From positions 1 through 64,000 of the forward strand of contig NZ_MUYT01000009.1 in NCBI RefSeq assembly GCF_002014765.1: DNA of 64,000 nt. The letters are read 5' to 3'. This document shows, piece after piece, positions 8,651 to 17,696 of the stretch. The stretch comes from Lwoffella lincolnii. GTDB lineage: Bacteria > Pseudomonadota > Gammaproteobacteria > Pseudomonadales > Moraxellaceae. The stretch's first letter is position 1, and each line of letters starts with the position of its first letter. A model generated the notes under the pieces. That model worked only from the letters and a program-made list of their open reading frames with translations. It was not told where the DNA came from and did no database searches. A program made the translations under genes and the position numbers.

Positions 8651-9223
8651 TCAGCTAACACGAGTTTGATATTCGCCTGTGCGAGTGTCCACACGAATGG
8701 TTTCGCCTTGTTGGACAAATAACGGCACTTTAACCACTGCCCCAGTTTCTAAAATTGCAGGTTTACTGCCACCGCTTGATGTATCACCTTTTAGCCCAGG
8801 GTCAGTTTCGGTGATTTGCAGTTCCACAAAGTTAGGAGCAGAAACGGACAAAGGCACCCCATTAAATAAGGTGATGATGCAAGTTTCGTTGCTGTTTTCT
8901 TTGAGCCACTGCTTGGCATCGCCCATGGCATTGGCATCGGCTTGCAGTTGCTCAAAGCTTTCTGGGTGCATGAAATGCCAAAACTCACCATCTGAGTACA
9001 GATAGTTCATTTCATTATCAACCACATCTGCCCCTTCTAGGCTATCGCCTGATTTGAAGGTTTGTTCAAGCACTTTGCCTGTTCTTAGGTTACGCAGTTT
9101 CACACGGTTAAAGGCTTGACCTTTACCTGGTTTAACGTATTCGTTGTCAATGATGGAGCAGGGGTTGCCATCTAGCATCACTTTAAGACCTGCTTTAAAT
9201 TCGTTGGTAGAATAACTTGCCAT
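8651..9223 (-). CDS. efp: elongation factor P
   Basis: Translation factor that rescues ribosomes stalled on polyproline. MASYSTNEFKAGLKVMLDG is the typical start, and the modified lysine sits in YVKPGKGQAF (K34). Three beta-barrel domains are present within 190 residues, the usual size, ending in RVDTRTGEYQTRV. The presence of a lysine rather than arginine at the tip, together with epmB next door, indicates beta-lysylation rather than rhamnosylation. It faces away from epmB across a 326-bp intergenic region. Confidence 0.97.
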   Translation of the reverse strand: MASYSTNEFKAGLKVMLDGNPCSIIDNEYVKPGKGQAFNRVKLRNLRTGKVLEQTFKSGDSLEGADVVDNEMNYLYSDGEFWHFMHPESFEQLQADANAMGDAKQWLKENSNETCIITLFNGVPLSVSAPNFVELQITETDPGLKGDTSSGGSKPAILETGAVVKVPLFVQQGETIRVDTRTGEYQTRVS

Positions 9224-9549
9224 AATGTGTTTTCCAGTTTGTTGCCATTAAAAAGTTGACGTTTATTAAGCTTAGGGGTGATTTTTAGTTGCCCATCATT
9301 AGCTGACATCAGCTGACATCGCTTACTGACATCGCTTAAATGAAGCAGACGCCCTAATATCTTGCTCAATATCAGTGAAAAAAATCTCTGCCAATGCGTC
9401 AAATGGAATATACTTTGCGTTTTATGTGCTGTTCGTTTTATGTGCTGTTCTTAAAGTTAAAACATGAATGTTAAAACCCCATGTAAACGAAGCATTGAAA
9501 CTCAAACGCCAGCTAAACGCATGACACACTCGCAGATTAACCATAGAAT
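9224..9549. other. efp-epmB divergent intergenic region with duplications
   Basis: No gene is seen. It should contain both divergent promoters. Two duplications stand out: GCTGACATC-type units repeated at about 9300-9337, and a perfect 16-bp tandem pair CGTTTTATGTGCTGTT at 9418-9433 and 9434-9449. Confidence 0.7.
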
Positions 9550-10623
9550 ATGATAAACCATTTGCCCCCACAAAAAAACTGGCAACAGCAAATATCTGAT
9601 GCCATCACCGACCCCATGCAGTTGCTTGAGCGGTTACAGATAACCGACCCTAAGCTGTTATCTGTGTATCAAGCACACGCCCAAACGTCCAAAAAATTCG
9701 GTCTAAAAGTGCCACATGCTTTTGTGGCAAAGATGAAAGTGGGCGACAGTCAAGACCCTTTGTTACGCCAAGTTTTGCCCATGTATGGACAAGATGTCCA
9801 CACACAAGGCGGTGATGATTATATGCTTGACCCATTGCAAGAGGTGCATGCCAGTCCTGTAACAGGCATGTTACACAAATACCAGTCACGCATATTATTG
9901 ACCGTAACAGGAGCCTGTGCGATTCATTGTCGCTATTGTTTTCGCCAGCATTATGATTATCAGGCCAACCGCCCATCATCACAGACGCAAGTGGTGCAAG
10001 ATTACATTTTGGCTCACCCCGACATCAACGAGGTGATTTTTAGTGGTGGTGACCCTTTGAGTTTGAATAACCGTCGCTTATTTGTTTGGTTAGACGCCAT
10101 GGCAACCATGCCACAAATCAACACCATTCGCTTGCACACTCGCTTACCGATTGTTATCCCTGAGCGTTTAGATGATGAATTGTTGACAAAATTTGACAGT
10201 TTAACCCAAGTGATGATGGACAACGCCATCAATCTTATCATGGTGGTGCATACCAACCATGCCAACGAAATTGATGACGCCACGGCAAGACAGTTGTGGC
10301 GATTGCGACACGCAGGCGTGACCGTCATGAACCAAGCGGTGCTGTTAAAAGGCGTCAACGACAACGTAACGGCACAAGTGGCATTAAGTCAGCGTTTATT
10401 TGATGCTGGGGTATTGCCTTATTACTTGCATCTTCTTGATAAAGTCAAAGGGTCTGCCTATTTTTATGTCAGTGAAGAACAAGCAGTGGCATTGTATTGG
10501 CAGATGTTGGCGCGATTGTCTGGCTATTTATTGCCAAGATTGGTAAAAGAGTTGCCCAATTGTCCATTCAAAACCCCCATTGATATTTACAAATCAGCCA
10601 AAAATTGTCAATATATGGGTTAG
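9550..10623 (+). CDS. epmB: EF-P (R)-beta-lysylation protein EpmB
   Basis: Radical-SAM 2,3-aminomutase that converts L-alpha-lysine to (R)-beta-lysine for attachment to EF-P by EpmA. The 4Fe-4S motif is CAIHCRYCF (about residues 120-128), followed by EVIFSGGDPLSL for SAM binding and PLP-region residues later in LLKGVNDN. At 357 residues it matches EpmB rather than the longer true lysine 2,3-aminomutases. Position opposite efp supports the role. epmA is not in the window. Confidence 0.93.
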   Translation: MINHLPPQKNWQQQISDAITDPMQLLERLQITDPKLLSVYQAHAQTSKKFGLKVPHAFVAKMKVGDSQDPLLRQVLPMYGQDVHTQGGDDYMLDPLQEVHASPVTGMLHKYQSRILLTVTGACAIHCRYCFRQHYDYQANRPSSQTQVVQDYILAHPDINEVIFSGGDPLSLNNRRLFVWLDAMATMPQINTIRLHTRLPIVIPERLDDELLTKFDSLTQVMMDNAINLIMVVHTNHANEIDDATARQLWRLRHAGVTVMNQAVLLKGVNDNVTAQVALSQRLFDAGVLPYYLHLLDKVKGSAYFYVSEEQAVALYWQMLARLSGYLLPRLVKELPNCPFKTPIDIYKSAKNCQYMG

Positions 10624-10754
10624 TCTTTGGCTGATTGCTTTATTTAATTGATTGAATAAAAATGAGCAAACTGAAAGGATTTGGCTGAAAGGTTTAGATT
10701 AAAGAACAGAATGTAGAAAATGGAATGTAAAAAACAGGCTTTAGAGAATAATTT

Positions 10755-12494
10755 ATGATAAGTTTTGACACCTTTGTAAAATATTTGGACACCCAATTAC
10801 CCTTAAGACCGCTGAACTTTAGCCATATTGGTGACGATGGCAAACAAATTAGCCAGTGGGGGGCTAATTTGATGATTGCCAATAAATCAGAACAATGCCA
10901 ACAGCTTGAAAAAGTATTGACTGAGATGATTGTGGCAGACATCTCAGACCCCAAGCGTTTGGAGCTTATGAAGCAATTAAAAGAGGTGACATTTAGGGTC
11001 GTCAATCAACTCAGAAGTGATTATATTCATGAGCCTAGCCAGCTGAGCAAATTACAACATGGCATGGTCAATCAGGTAACCTCTATTTACTATTTAACCG
11101 CCTTGGTGTTCGATGGCATGATGACAAGGCAAATGAGCCAACTGCAACCAGCTGGCAAACAGACCAACAAACGGTCTTGGTGGACGATATTGCCCATTGG
11201 ACGCTCGGACAATCAGGCATGTTTACAGCAAATCATTTATCAGCTGATGTATGTGTATTTGAATTTGATGATGGAGGCTGCCATTATTTTTACCAAACCA
11301 CAACAAATTCTATGGCAACAGATGAACCGACTGTACATGGTGGCTAAATCGCAAGGCGTGCTGGACATGGTGTATCATGACAAACAACACAACAGCCATG
11401 CTGACAGTATCCATGACATTTATAAACAGGCGTGCTTGTATAGTTTGTTGCGTCCAGTGTCGTTTAGAAGACAAGATGTTTTGGGTATTCATAAAGTGTT
11501 GGCAAGATGGGCAAAGTTAGTCGACATTAGTGATGACCCCGTCAGTGAAAATAAAATCTATATTGATTTAAATTCTAACCAACCGCCTGAATATCTGACC
11601 CCATACTCTCGCATTAACCCTTTTACAGAAGACAGCACAAGCCTATTTGTGAATTTAGACAAATTACATGACTATTTAACCAAAGCACAAAGCAAAGAAG
11701 GCAAGGACCATATCAGTTTTGAGATGCGTCTGGCACGTCTGGCACAATATACCCTAGAGCAACAACAATATCTACAACGTGGCGAAAAACGCATTCCCAC
11801 TCGACGACATGCCACCATTGTTACAGGCTTGCACCGCATTCATTATTATCTGTCAAATAAAATGCCATTGGAACGTTTGATTTTAGCAGATGAATTGCCC
11901 AAAGGATATTACCCAAAAATCAGCAGAGTGGCAGACAAGCAAGACTATAAACACACTTTAGATGCCACCATCATGGACATGAGTAAGACAGGGTATCGCT
12001 TTAGCTTTGGCGAATTAGATGATATTGACGTTACTGACGAAAATGAACAAATGACACAAGAGTATGAAAGAAAATCCGCCATCAAGCAAGCTGTTGCCAA
12101 TAGCACCACCCTTAAAGTATTGAGCATTTTTGCCTTAATGCCTGATAAAACTGATGCTGAAAGCAATTGGGAGCTTGGGGTGATTCGTTGGATAGAGAAT
12201 AAAGAACGCAGTATCGAGGTAGGGGCTCGTTTGATGGGGTACGCCATCACCGCTTGTGGTGTTCGCCTTGAAAGCAAAGATGAGCGGTCGCAAGATTTTG
12301 TGGTGGCGTTGCTGGTGGCAGGCAATGAAAGTCTGGGTACGCAAACATCGCTGATTTTGCCACAATACCATTTTAAAGAAAATGACCGTGTGGTGCTAAG
12401 AATCGGTGATAAACAAACCAATCTTCGCCTTGCCAAAAACATCAATAACAGTGATGACATGCAACAATATGAGATTGTGCGATTAGCAGGATAA
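10755..12494 (+). CDS. uncharacterised cytoplasmic protein upstream of fimX
   Basis: 579 residues with no signal peptide or membrane segment. The N-terminal ~400 residues are mostly helical and match no domain I can name. The last ~170 residues (from about LDATIMDMSKTGYRFSF through LGVIRWIENKERSIEVGARL) resemble the beta-strand pattern of PilZ domains (a D-x-S-x-x-G turn, then a strand pair with G-x-I-R-W), but the arginine-rich RxxxR c-di-GMP motif is only weakly suggested by RRHAT. Location immediately before fimX, with 114 bp between, points to a shared role in twitching motility or c-di-GMP signalling. That role is inferred from context. Confidence 0.7.
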   Translation: MISFDTFVKYLDTQLPLRPLNFSHIGDDGKQISQWGANLMIANKSEQCQQLEKVLTEMIVADISDPKRLELMKQLKEVTFRVVNQLRSDYIHEPSQLSKLQHGMVNQVTSIYYLTALVFDGMMTRQMSQLQPAGKQTNKRSWWTILPIGRSDNQACLQQIIYQLMYVYLNLMMEAAIIFTKPQQILWQQMNRLYMVAKSQGVLDMVYHDKQHNSHADSIHDIYKQACLYSLLRPVSFRRQDVLGIHKVLARWAKLVDISDDPVSENKIYIDLNSNQPPEYLTPYSRINPFTEDSTSLFVNLDKLHDYLTKAQSKEGKDHISFEMRLARLAQYTLEQQQYLQRGEKRIPTRRHATIVTGLHRIHYYLSNKMPLERLILADELPKGYYPKISRVADKQDYKHTLDATIMDMSKTGYRFSFGELDDIDVTDENEQMTQEYERKSAIKQAVANSTTLKVLSIFALMPDKTDAESNWELGVIRWIENKERSIEVGARLMGYAITACGVRLESKDERSQDFVVALLVAGNESLGTQTSLILPQYHFKENDRVVLRIGDKQTNLRLAKNINNSDDMQQYEIVRLAG

Positions 12495-12608
12495 TGATTA
12501 ATCATGTATTTTGTATGATAAATTGGTTGTTTTATTTGTCATATCATTTATTATGCCTCGCCTATTTCTTGATTAATAAAAAAACAATGATACATAAATG
12601 ATACATAT

Positions 12609-14699
12609 ATGAGCAAACAAATGAAAGAGTTAAACTTACTGGTTATTGATGATGATCAGCTTTATGCTGAACGCTTGGTTGAGCTATTGTCATTGTATTA
12701 TGACGATGTCAATCTGGGATTTTTAGATGACAAGGAAGAATTTATCAAAACCTTACGTCGTCACTGGGATGTGTTGGTATTTGGTCAAGCTTATGACATG
12801 AATCTCTTAGATGTGATAGGCATTGTGCAGGAGCAGGGTGTCGATTTGCCCATCATTGCCTTGGTGAATAATGAGCCGTCAACCGCTGTGCAGACAGAAG
12901 TGAGCTTGCCAGACACCATTAACGCCAATCTGATTAAAGCGTTGCCCAGTGAGCAAGAAACACAAGTGGTGCTTTCCATCATTTTGCAGGCAAGTGCGTT
13001 ACAAACTCGCCGTAAGGTAGTTGACCTTAAATATATTTTAAGTGAGGCTGAACAGCGTGCCAACATTCTTATCAAAAACTCCAAAAGTGCGGTCGCTTAT
13101 ATTGACCAAGGCATTCATATCTTTGCCAATGAACCCTATCTTAAAATGTTTGGCTATGAAAGCATGGACGAGCTGATGGGCGTGCCTGTGATTGATTTGA
13201 TTGCAGGTGGGGATAAGGTGAAAGAGTTTAAGCAGTTTTTACGCCGTTTTGATAAAGGCAATCGTGAGCAGGTAGAGTTTAAGTTTCAAAGTAAACGCAC
13301 AGATGGCAGCACTTTTGAAGCCAAACTCCAAGTTGCGGCTGCCACTTATGACGGTGAGCCTGTTATACAAATCATCATTCAGCAGGACAACAAAGCGGCT
13401 AACAGTGCTGAGCTTGCTAAAAAGCTGGCAATGGCGGAGCGAACTGACCGACTGACAGGGCTAGAAAACCGTGTTGGCTTTATGCAACGAGCCAATGAGA
13501 TGCTTGAGCAAGTGAAGCAAACCCAAGACCACGATGCGGCATTGATTTATTTACGGATAGATAACATCGGACAGATTAACACCAGTTTGGGATTGTCTGG
13601 GGTAGACACCACCGTGAGGCATGTGGCTCACCTGCTTAATGAATTTTTTACCGAGTCGTATGTGAGCCGATTTGCTGACAGTGTGTTTACCGTGTTGGTG
13701 GCAGACACCAATGAGAAAAAACTTGAAAAGCAGATTGAGTCATTGTTACCAAAAGTGGCACAGATGCTCATTGAAGTGGGTAATCGCACCACCAACACCA
13801 CCTTAACAGCAGGGGCGGTGATGATTGAACCACAAAGCCCTGATGTGGAGACACTCATTCAACGAGCATTGGAATCTCAGAATAAAGCCTTTATAGACAG
13901 TGAGCAAGTGGGCAACACTTATCACATTTATGACCCCAGTCAATACGTCAACAGCGACGATAAGGCATTGGCAGAATATTTGGCAGGTGCATTTAGCAAC
14001 CACCATTATTCGTTGCTTTATCAGCCCATCTATGACATACAGACAGACAGCAGTCATTTCTTTGAAGTGTATCTGCGTTTGAAGTTATCAGATGGTCAGA
14101 TGATGATGCCTAACGAGTTTATTGATGTGGCACGAGAACACAATCTGCTTGAAAAAATTGACCGTTGGGTATTGATTAACGCATGCAAGCAATTGAGTAA
14201 GGTCAGGTCAAACCACCCTGATGCACGCATTTTGGTTAATTTAACCGCCGCTTCTTTGGTGGACGCACAGTTGCCCAAGGTGATTGAACAGCTTGTCCGT
14301 GCCGTTGGAGGTAAGCAAGGATCTTTGGTGATACAGTTTAATGAGCAAGATGTGGTCAGTCATCTGGCGGTTGCCAAAAAACAGTATGATAATCTAAAAG
14401 CATTGGGTTGTGATACCTGTATTCATGGTTTTGGTATGACCACCAAAACGATTGAAACATTGGCTTATATCCACCCAACCATGGTGCGTGTGGCACACAG
14501 TTATGTTAAGGACATCGATAAACCCGATGGGCTAGACACCATTAAAACCTTGATAACATCAGCCAGTGAGCATAAGACAGATACGTTGATGCCGTATATT
14601 GAGACCGCTGCCACCATGTCGGTGTCTTGGAGCGTGGGCGCTCGCTATCTGCAAGGGCATTATTTGCAAGAACCTGCTGTCGATATGAATGTTGCTTAG
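12609..14699 (+). CDS. fimX: FimX-like degenerate GGDEF-EAL c-di-GMP receptor
   Basis: Polar regulator of type IV pili that binds c-di-GMP without making or degrading it. Domains in order: a receiver-like domain (LLVIDDDQLYAERL) lacking the phospho-acceptor Asp at the usual strand end (LVFGQAYDM), a PAS domain (about 150-270), a GGDEF domain starting DRLTGLENR whose active loop reads ADSVF, and an EAL domain in which EAL is EVY and the catalytic DDFG is HGFG. Loss of both catalytic sets is the FimX signature. At 696 residues length matches Pseudomonas FimX. Confidence 0.85.
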   Translation: MSKQMKELNLLVIDDDQLYAERLVELLSLYYDDVNLGFLDDKEEFIKTLRRHWDVLVFGQAYDMNLLDVIGIVQEQGVDLPIIALVNNEPSTAVQTEVSLPDTINANLIKALPSEQETQVVLSIILQASALQTRRKVVDLKYILSEAEQRANILIKNSKSAVAYIDQGIHIFANEPYLKMFGYESMDELMGVPVIDLIAGGDKVKEFKQFLRRFDKGNREQVEFKFQSKRTDGSTFEAKLQVAAATYDGEPVIQIIIQQDNKAANSAELAKKLAMAERTDRLTGLENRVGFMQRANEMLEQVKQTQDHDAALIYLRIDNIGQINTSLGLSGVDTTVRHVAHLLNEFFTESYVSRFADSVFTVLVADTNEKKLEKQIESLLPKVAQMLIEVGNRTTNTTLTAGAVMIEPQSPDVETLIQRALESQNKAFIDSEQVGNTYHIYDPSQYVNSDDKALAEYLAGAFSNHHYSLLYQPIYDIQTDSSHFFEVYLRLKLSDGQMMMPNEFIDVAREHNLLEKIDRWVLINACKQLSKVRSNHPDARILVNLTAASLVDAQLPKVIEQLVRAVGGKQGSLVIQFNEQDVVSHLAVAKKQYDNLKALGCDTCIHGFGMTTKTIETLAYIHPTMVRVAHSYVKDIDKPDGLDTIKTLITSASEHKTDTLMPYIETAATMSVSWSVGARYLQGHYLQEPAVDMNVA

Positions 14700-14747
14700 T
14701 TGGGTTTGCTGAATGAATGTTGTTGAATGAATGTTGTTTGATGGAGC

Positions 14748-15218
14748 ATGGGTTTGTTTAAAACACCTGTATCACCTGTATCGATTGTGGTTATGTTTGC
14801 CTGTCTGTCTGTGGGCTTAATGGCGTGTCAGCCGACACCGCCAGACAGTCGCCCTGAGGTTAACTTGCCTGTTTATACAGGAGGTGATGCAATGGCAGGG
14901 CAGAGTGCTTATCAAGAGTATTGTGAACAGTGTCATAAACTGCAAGCGGGACGAAATAAAAAAGGCCCTCAGCTGATGAATGTGTATGGCAATCCGTCTG
15001 CCCTGCTGGCTGATTATAAATACTCTGCCGCCATGCAAGAGGCTGGTTGGCAGTGGGACGCTGCCACACTTGATGTTTATATCGCTGACCCAGACAAAGC
15101 CCTGCCATCAGGAAAGATGCTGTCTGACCCCATATCTGATGCCAAAATCCGCCAAGACATCATCGCTTATCTGTCAACTTTGCGACAATCTGCATCCGCT
15201 CAATCCACATCAGATTAA
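14748..15218 (+). CDS. lipoprotein c-type cytochrome
   Basis: Class I cytochrome c of 156 residues. A signal peptide ends in the lipobox GLMAC, so the mature protein is probably lipid-anchored. Haem attaches at CEQCH (about residues 64-68), and the axial methionine is in LPSGKML. KGPQL and YKYSAAM patterns recall cytochrome c2/c550-type electron carriers. It follows fimX by 48 bp but has no obvious functional link. Electron partner is unknown. Confidence 0.87.
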   Translation: MGLFKTPVSPVSIVVMFACLSVGLMACQPTPPDSRPEVNLPVYTGGDAMAGQSAYQEYCEQCHKLQAGRNKKGPQLMNVYGNPSALLADYKYSAAMQEAGWQWDAATLDVYIADPDKALPSGKMLSDPISDAKIRQDIIAYLSTLRQSASAQSTSD

Positions 15219-15450
15219 TCCACATCAAGTTGAGTCAATGGTTTTGGTTCTTAACAATTTTTAACCATTGTAATGATGTGTAACCATGACACACACATAA
15301 CCATCATATGATTGTCATCAATGTGTGGTATGCTTATCAGGTTCATGGCATCAACCTCATGGCATCAACAGTGTATAAAGCACACTCAGTATAAAGCACG
15401 CCTAGATAAAACACACCCACTTTTAGACAGCATATGAAACCAGACAGCGT

Positions 15451-16512
15451 ATGAAACAACACATGATGCAACGTATGAGCTCAGCTTCCCACCCGACAGA
15501 TGACCCCTCACACGCTTTTCAAAATACGGCATCTCAAAACACGATGTCACAAAACAGCACCAGCACCCAAACAAGCATTCAGCAAGACATTCAACGTCTG
15601 ATACATCAATTAAATCAGCTGATATTAGACAAGCCCAATACGGTGAAGTTGTCTGTGGTGTGCTTGCTTGCCAATGGTCATTTGTTGTTACAAGATTTAC
15701 CAGGTATGGGCAAGACCACTTTGGCACATGGGCTGGCACAGCTGTTTGGTCTGTCGTTTAATCGAGTGCAATTCACCAATGACATGTTGCCTGCTGATAT
15801 TTTAGGCATGAGTTTGTATAATCAAGATGAACATGCTTTTGAGTTCCGTAAGGGGGCTATTTTTAGTCAGTTATTGCTTGCCGATGAGATTAACCGCTCC
15901 AGCCCTAAAACCCAAAGTGCTTTACTTGAAGCCATGGAAGAGCGACAAGTAACCCATGATGGCACAACTTATGCCTTGCCTGAGCCATTTTTTGTCATTG
16001 CCACCCAAAACCCCACTCAGCAGTCAGGTGTGTATCCTTTGCCTGAATCGCAACTTGACCGCTTTTTGATGTGTCTGTCTCTAGGGTATCCGTCTGCCAC
16101 TGCTGAAAAAGAGCTGTTACAAGGCACAGATCGTCGCCAGCTATTGACCCAATTGGAGTCGGTGCTTGATACCAATCGCATTCAACAAGCCCAAGCCATG
16201 ATAAAGCAGCTGTACATGGCAGATGTGGTGGTGGATTATTTGTTGCGTTTGGTACAAAAATCTCGAGAAAGTCAAGAACACATTGGTTTATCACCAAGGG
16301 GCATGTTGGCATTAAAAGCCGCCGCTCAAGCACATGCCTTTGTGTCAGGGTATCAAGAGGTTACCCCAAGCGATGTGCAAGCGGTGTTTTCTGCTGTGGT
16401 GAATCATCGTTTGGGTCAGCCTTTTATGCCTTTTCATCATTTGGGTGGGTTGACCAAGAAACAACCCGCCACCATTGCTGAGCGAATTTTGCAGTCTGTG
16501 TCTGTTTTATAA
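15451..16512 (+). CDS. MoxR-type AAA+ ATPase
   Basis: Chaperone-like AAA+ ATPase. Walker A is LPGMGKTT (about residues 85-92), Walker B is LLLADEINRSSPKTQSALLEA, followed by the sensor region FVIATQNPTQQSGVYPLPESQLDRF, all typical of the MoxR family. The first ~45 residues are polar and low complexity. It heads a three-gene unit with a DUF58 protein 12 bp downstream and a transglutaminase, an arrangement conserved in many bacteria and linked to cell-envelope processes. The client is not known. Confidence 0.93.
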   Translation: MKQHMMQRMSSASHPTDDPSHAFQNTASQNTMSQNSTSTQTSIQQDIQRLIHQLNQLILDKPNTVKLSVVCLLANGHLLLQDLPGMGKTTLAHGLAQLFGLSFNRVQFTNDMLPADILGMSLYNQDEHAFEFRKGAIFSQLLLADEINRSSPKTQSALLEAMEERQVTHDGTTYALPEPFFVIATQNPTQQSGVYPLPESQLDRFLMCLSLGYPSATAEKELLQGTDRRQLLTQLESVLDTNRIQQAQAMIKQLYMADVVVDYLLRLVQKSRESQEHIGLSPRGMLALKAAAQAHAFVSGYQEVTPSDVQAVFSAVVNHRLGQPFMPFHHLGGLTKKQPATIAERILQSVSVL

Positions 16513-16524
16513 AATCAATTTATC

Positions 16525-17568
16525 ATGTCCATTTCTATCAAGCGTCATATTAACGAGCAACTGCGTGGCTTTTTTGCCAAACGTTCACCAAGGCAAGATG
16601 AGCTTGGTTTAAATGTGCGCAATGTGTACATTTTTTTTAGCAAGCAAGGGCTGTTGTTTGCTTTGTTGCTGGTCATCACGTTCATTGCAGGCATCAATTA
16701 TGCGAATAATTTGGTGCTGGGCGTTTGTTTTTATTTGGCAAGTGTGTGGTTGATTAGTGTGCATATGACCTTTGCTCATGTGTCAGGGCTTAAGCTTAAG
16801 CTGTTATCGGTGAGTATGGCGGCAGCAGGTGAGCCTGTGTGGGTGAGCATCGAGGTGATTTCTGATTCTCGAAGTCCCAGCCGTCAGCTGAGGTTTGTTT
16901 TTGATGATGACATCTATAAGACATGGCAAGGTACGCAACAAACTGCCAATAAGGGTGATGATGTGCCAGACAATCACCGACAAGTCATTTTGCCCATGCT
17001 AAAAGGCAGTGCCGTGATACAGTTGCCTGTGTTGTCTGATAAGCGTGGTGAATTGGTGTTGCCCAGATTGGTGATAGACAGCGTGTATCCTTTGGGCATC
17101 ATGCGGGCGTGGTCGTATGCGTATTTTGCAAGTACCGCTTGGGTATACCCCAAGCCTTTGCCGTTTGATTGGCAAAAATTGAATACATTCACTCAAGGGG
17201 AAGAAAATGCCTTTAGCCCCAACCAGCAAAAAGGACAAGATGACTTTGAGATGCTTGATAACCATCAGTTGGGTGAGTCGCTCACTCGGGTATCTTGGGC
17301 ACATGTGGCACGAGGGCATGGTATGCTGACCAAGCACTTTTCTGACCCTGTGGGTCAAGAGCTGTTGCTTGATTATGCTGACATGCCTGCTGTCAATCAT
17401 GAACAAAAGCTGTCGCAACTGAGCCATGCACTTTTGCAGATGGCAGAGCAAACCGAACCCTTTGTGATGAATTTACCGAATGATAAAGGGCAAAAGGGCA
17501 TGGGCAGTGAGTTTATCCGTGCCAATCTAAAACGGTTAGCCCAAGCTCCGAAACTGACAGACACTTAA
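16525..17568 (+). CDS. DUF58 membrane protein
   Basis: Partner of MoxR ATPases. Two hydrophobic helices lie near residues 40-80 (GLLFALLLVITFIAGINYANNLVLGVCFYLASVWLI, split by a short loop), followed by a soluble region with the DUF58 pattern around DDFEMLDNHQLG and the RVSWAHVARG segment. 347 residues is usual. Gap to moxR is 12 bp, so the two are co-translated or at least co-transcribed. Confidence 0.88.
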   Translation: MSISIKRHINEQLRGFFAKRSPRQDELGLNVRNVYIFFSKQGLLFALLLVITFIAGINYANNLVLGVCFYLASVWLISVHMTFAHVSGLKLKLLSVSMAAAGEPVWVSIEVISDSRSPSRQLRFVFDDDIYKTWQGTQQTANKGDDVPDNHRQVILPMLKGSAVIQLPVLSDKRGELVLPRLVIDSVYPLGIMRAWSYAYFASTAWVYPKPLPFDWQKLNTFTQGEENAFSPNQQKGQDDFEMLDNHQLGESLTRVSWAHVARGHGMLTKHFSDPVGQELLLDYADMPAVNHEQKLSQLSHALLQMAEQTEPFVMNLPNDKGQKGMGSEFIRANLKRLAQAPKLTDT

Positions 17569-17696
17569 AACTGACAAACCCACAAAACTAACAAACCCAC
17601 AAGGTTAACAAGCCCTAAAACTAACAAATTAAGCACAGCTTTCAATGAGTAAAATGCACCAACAATTCCCATGGGTTTGTAATTCTTAAGTGTAAT

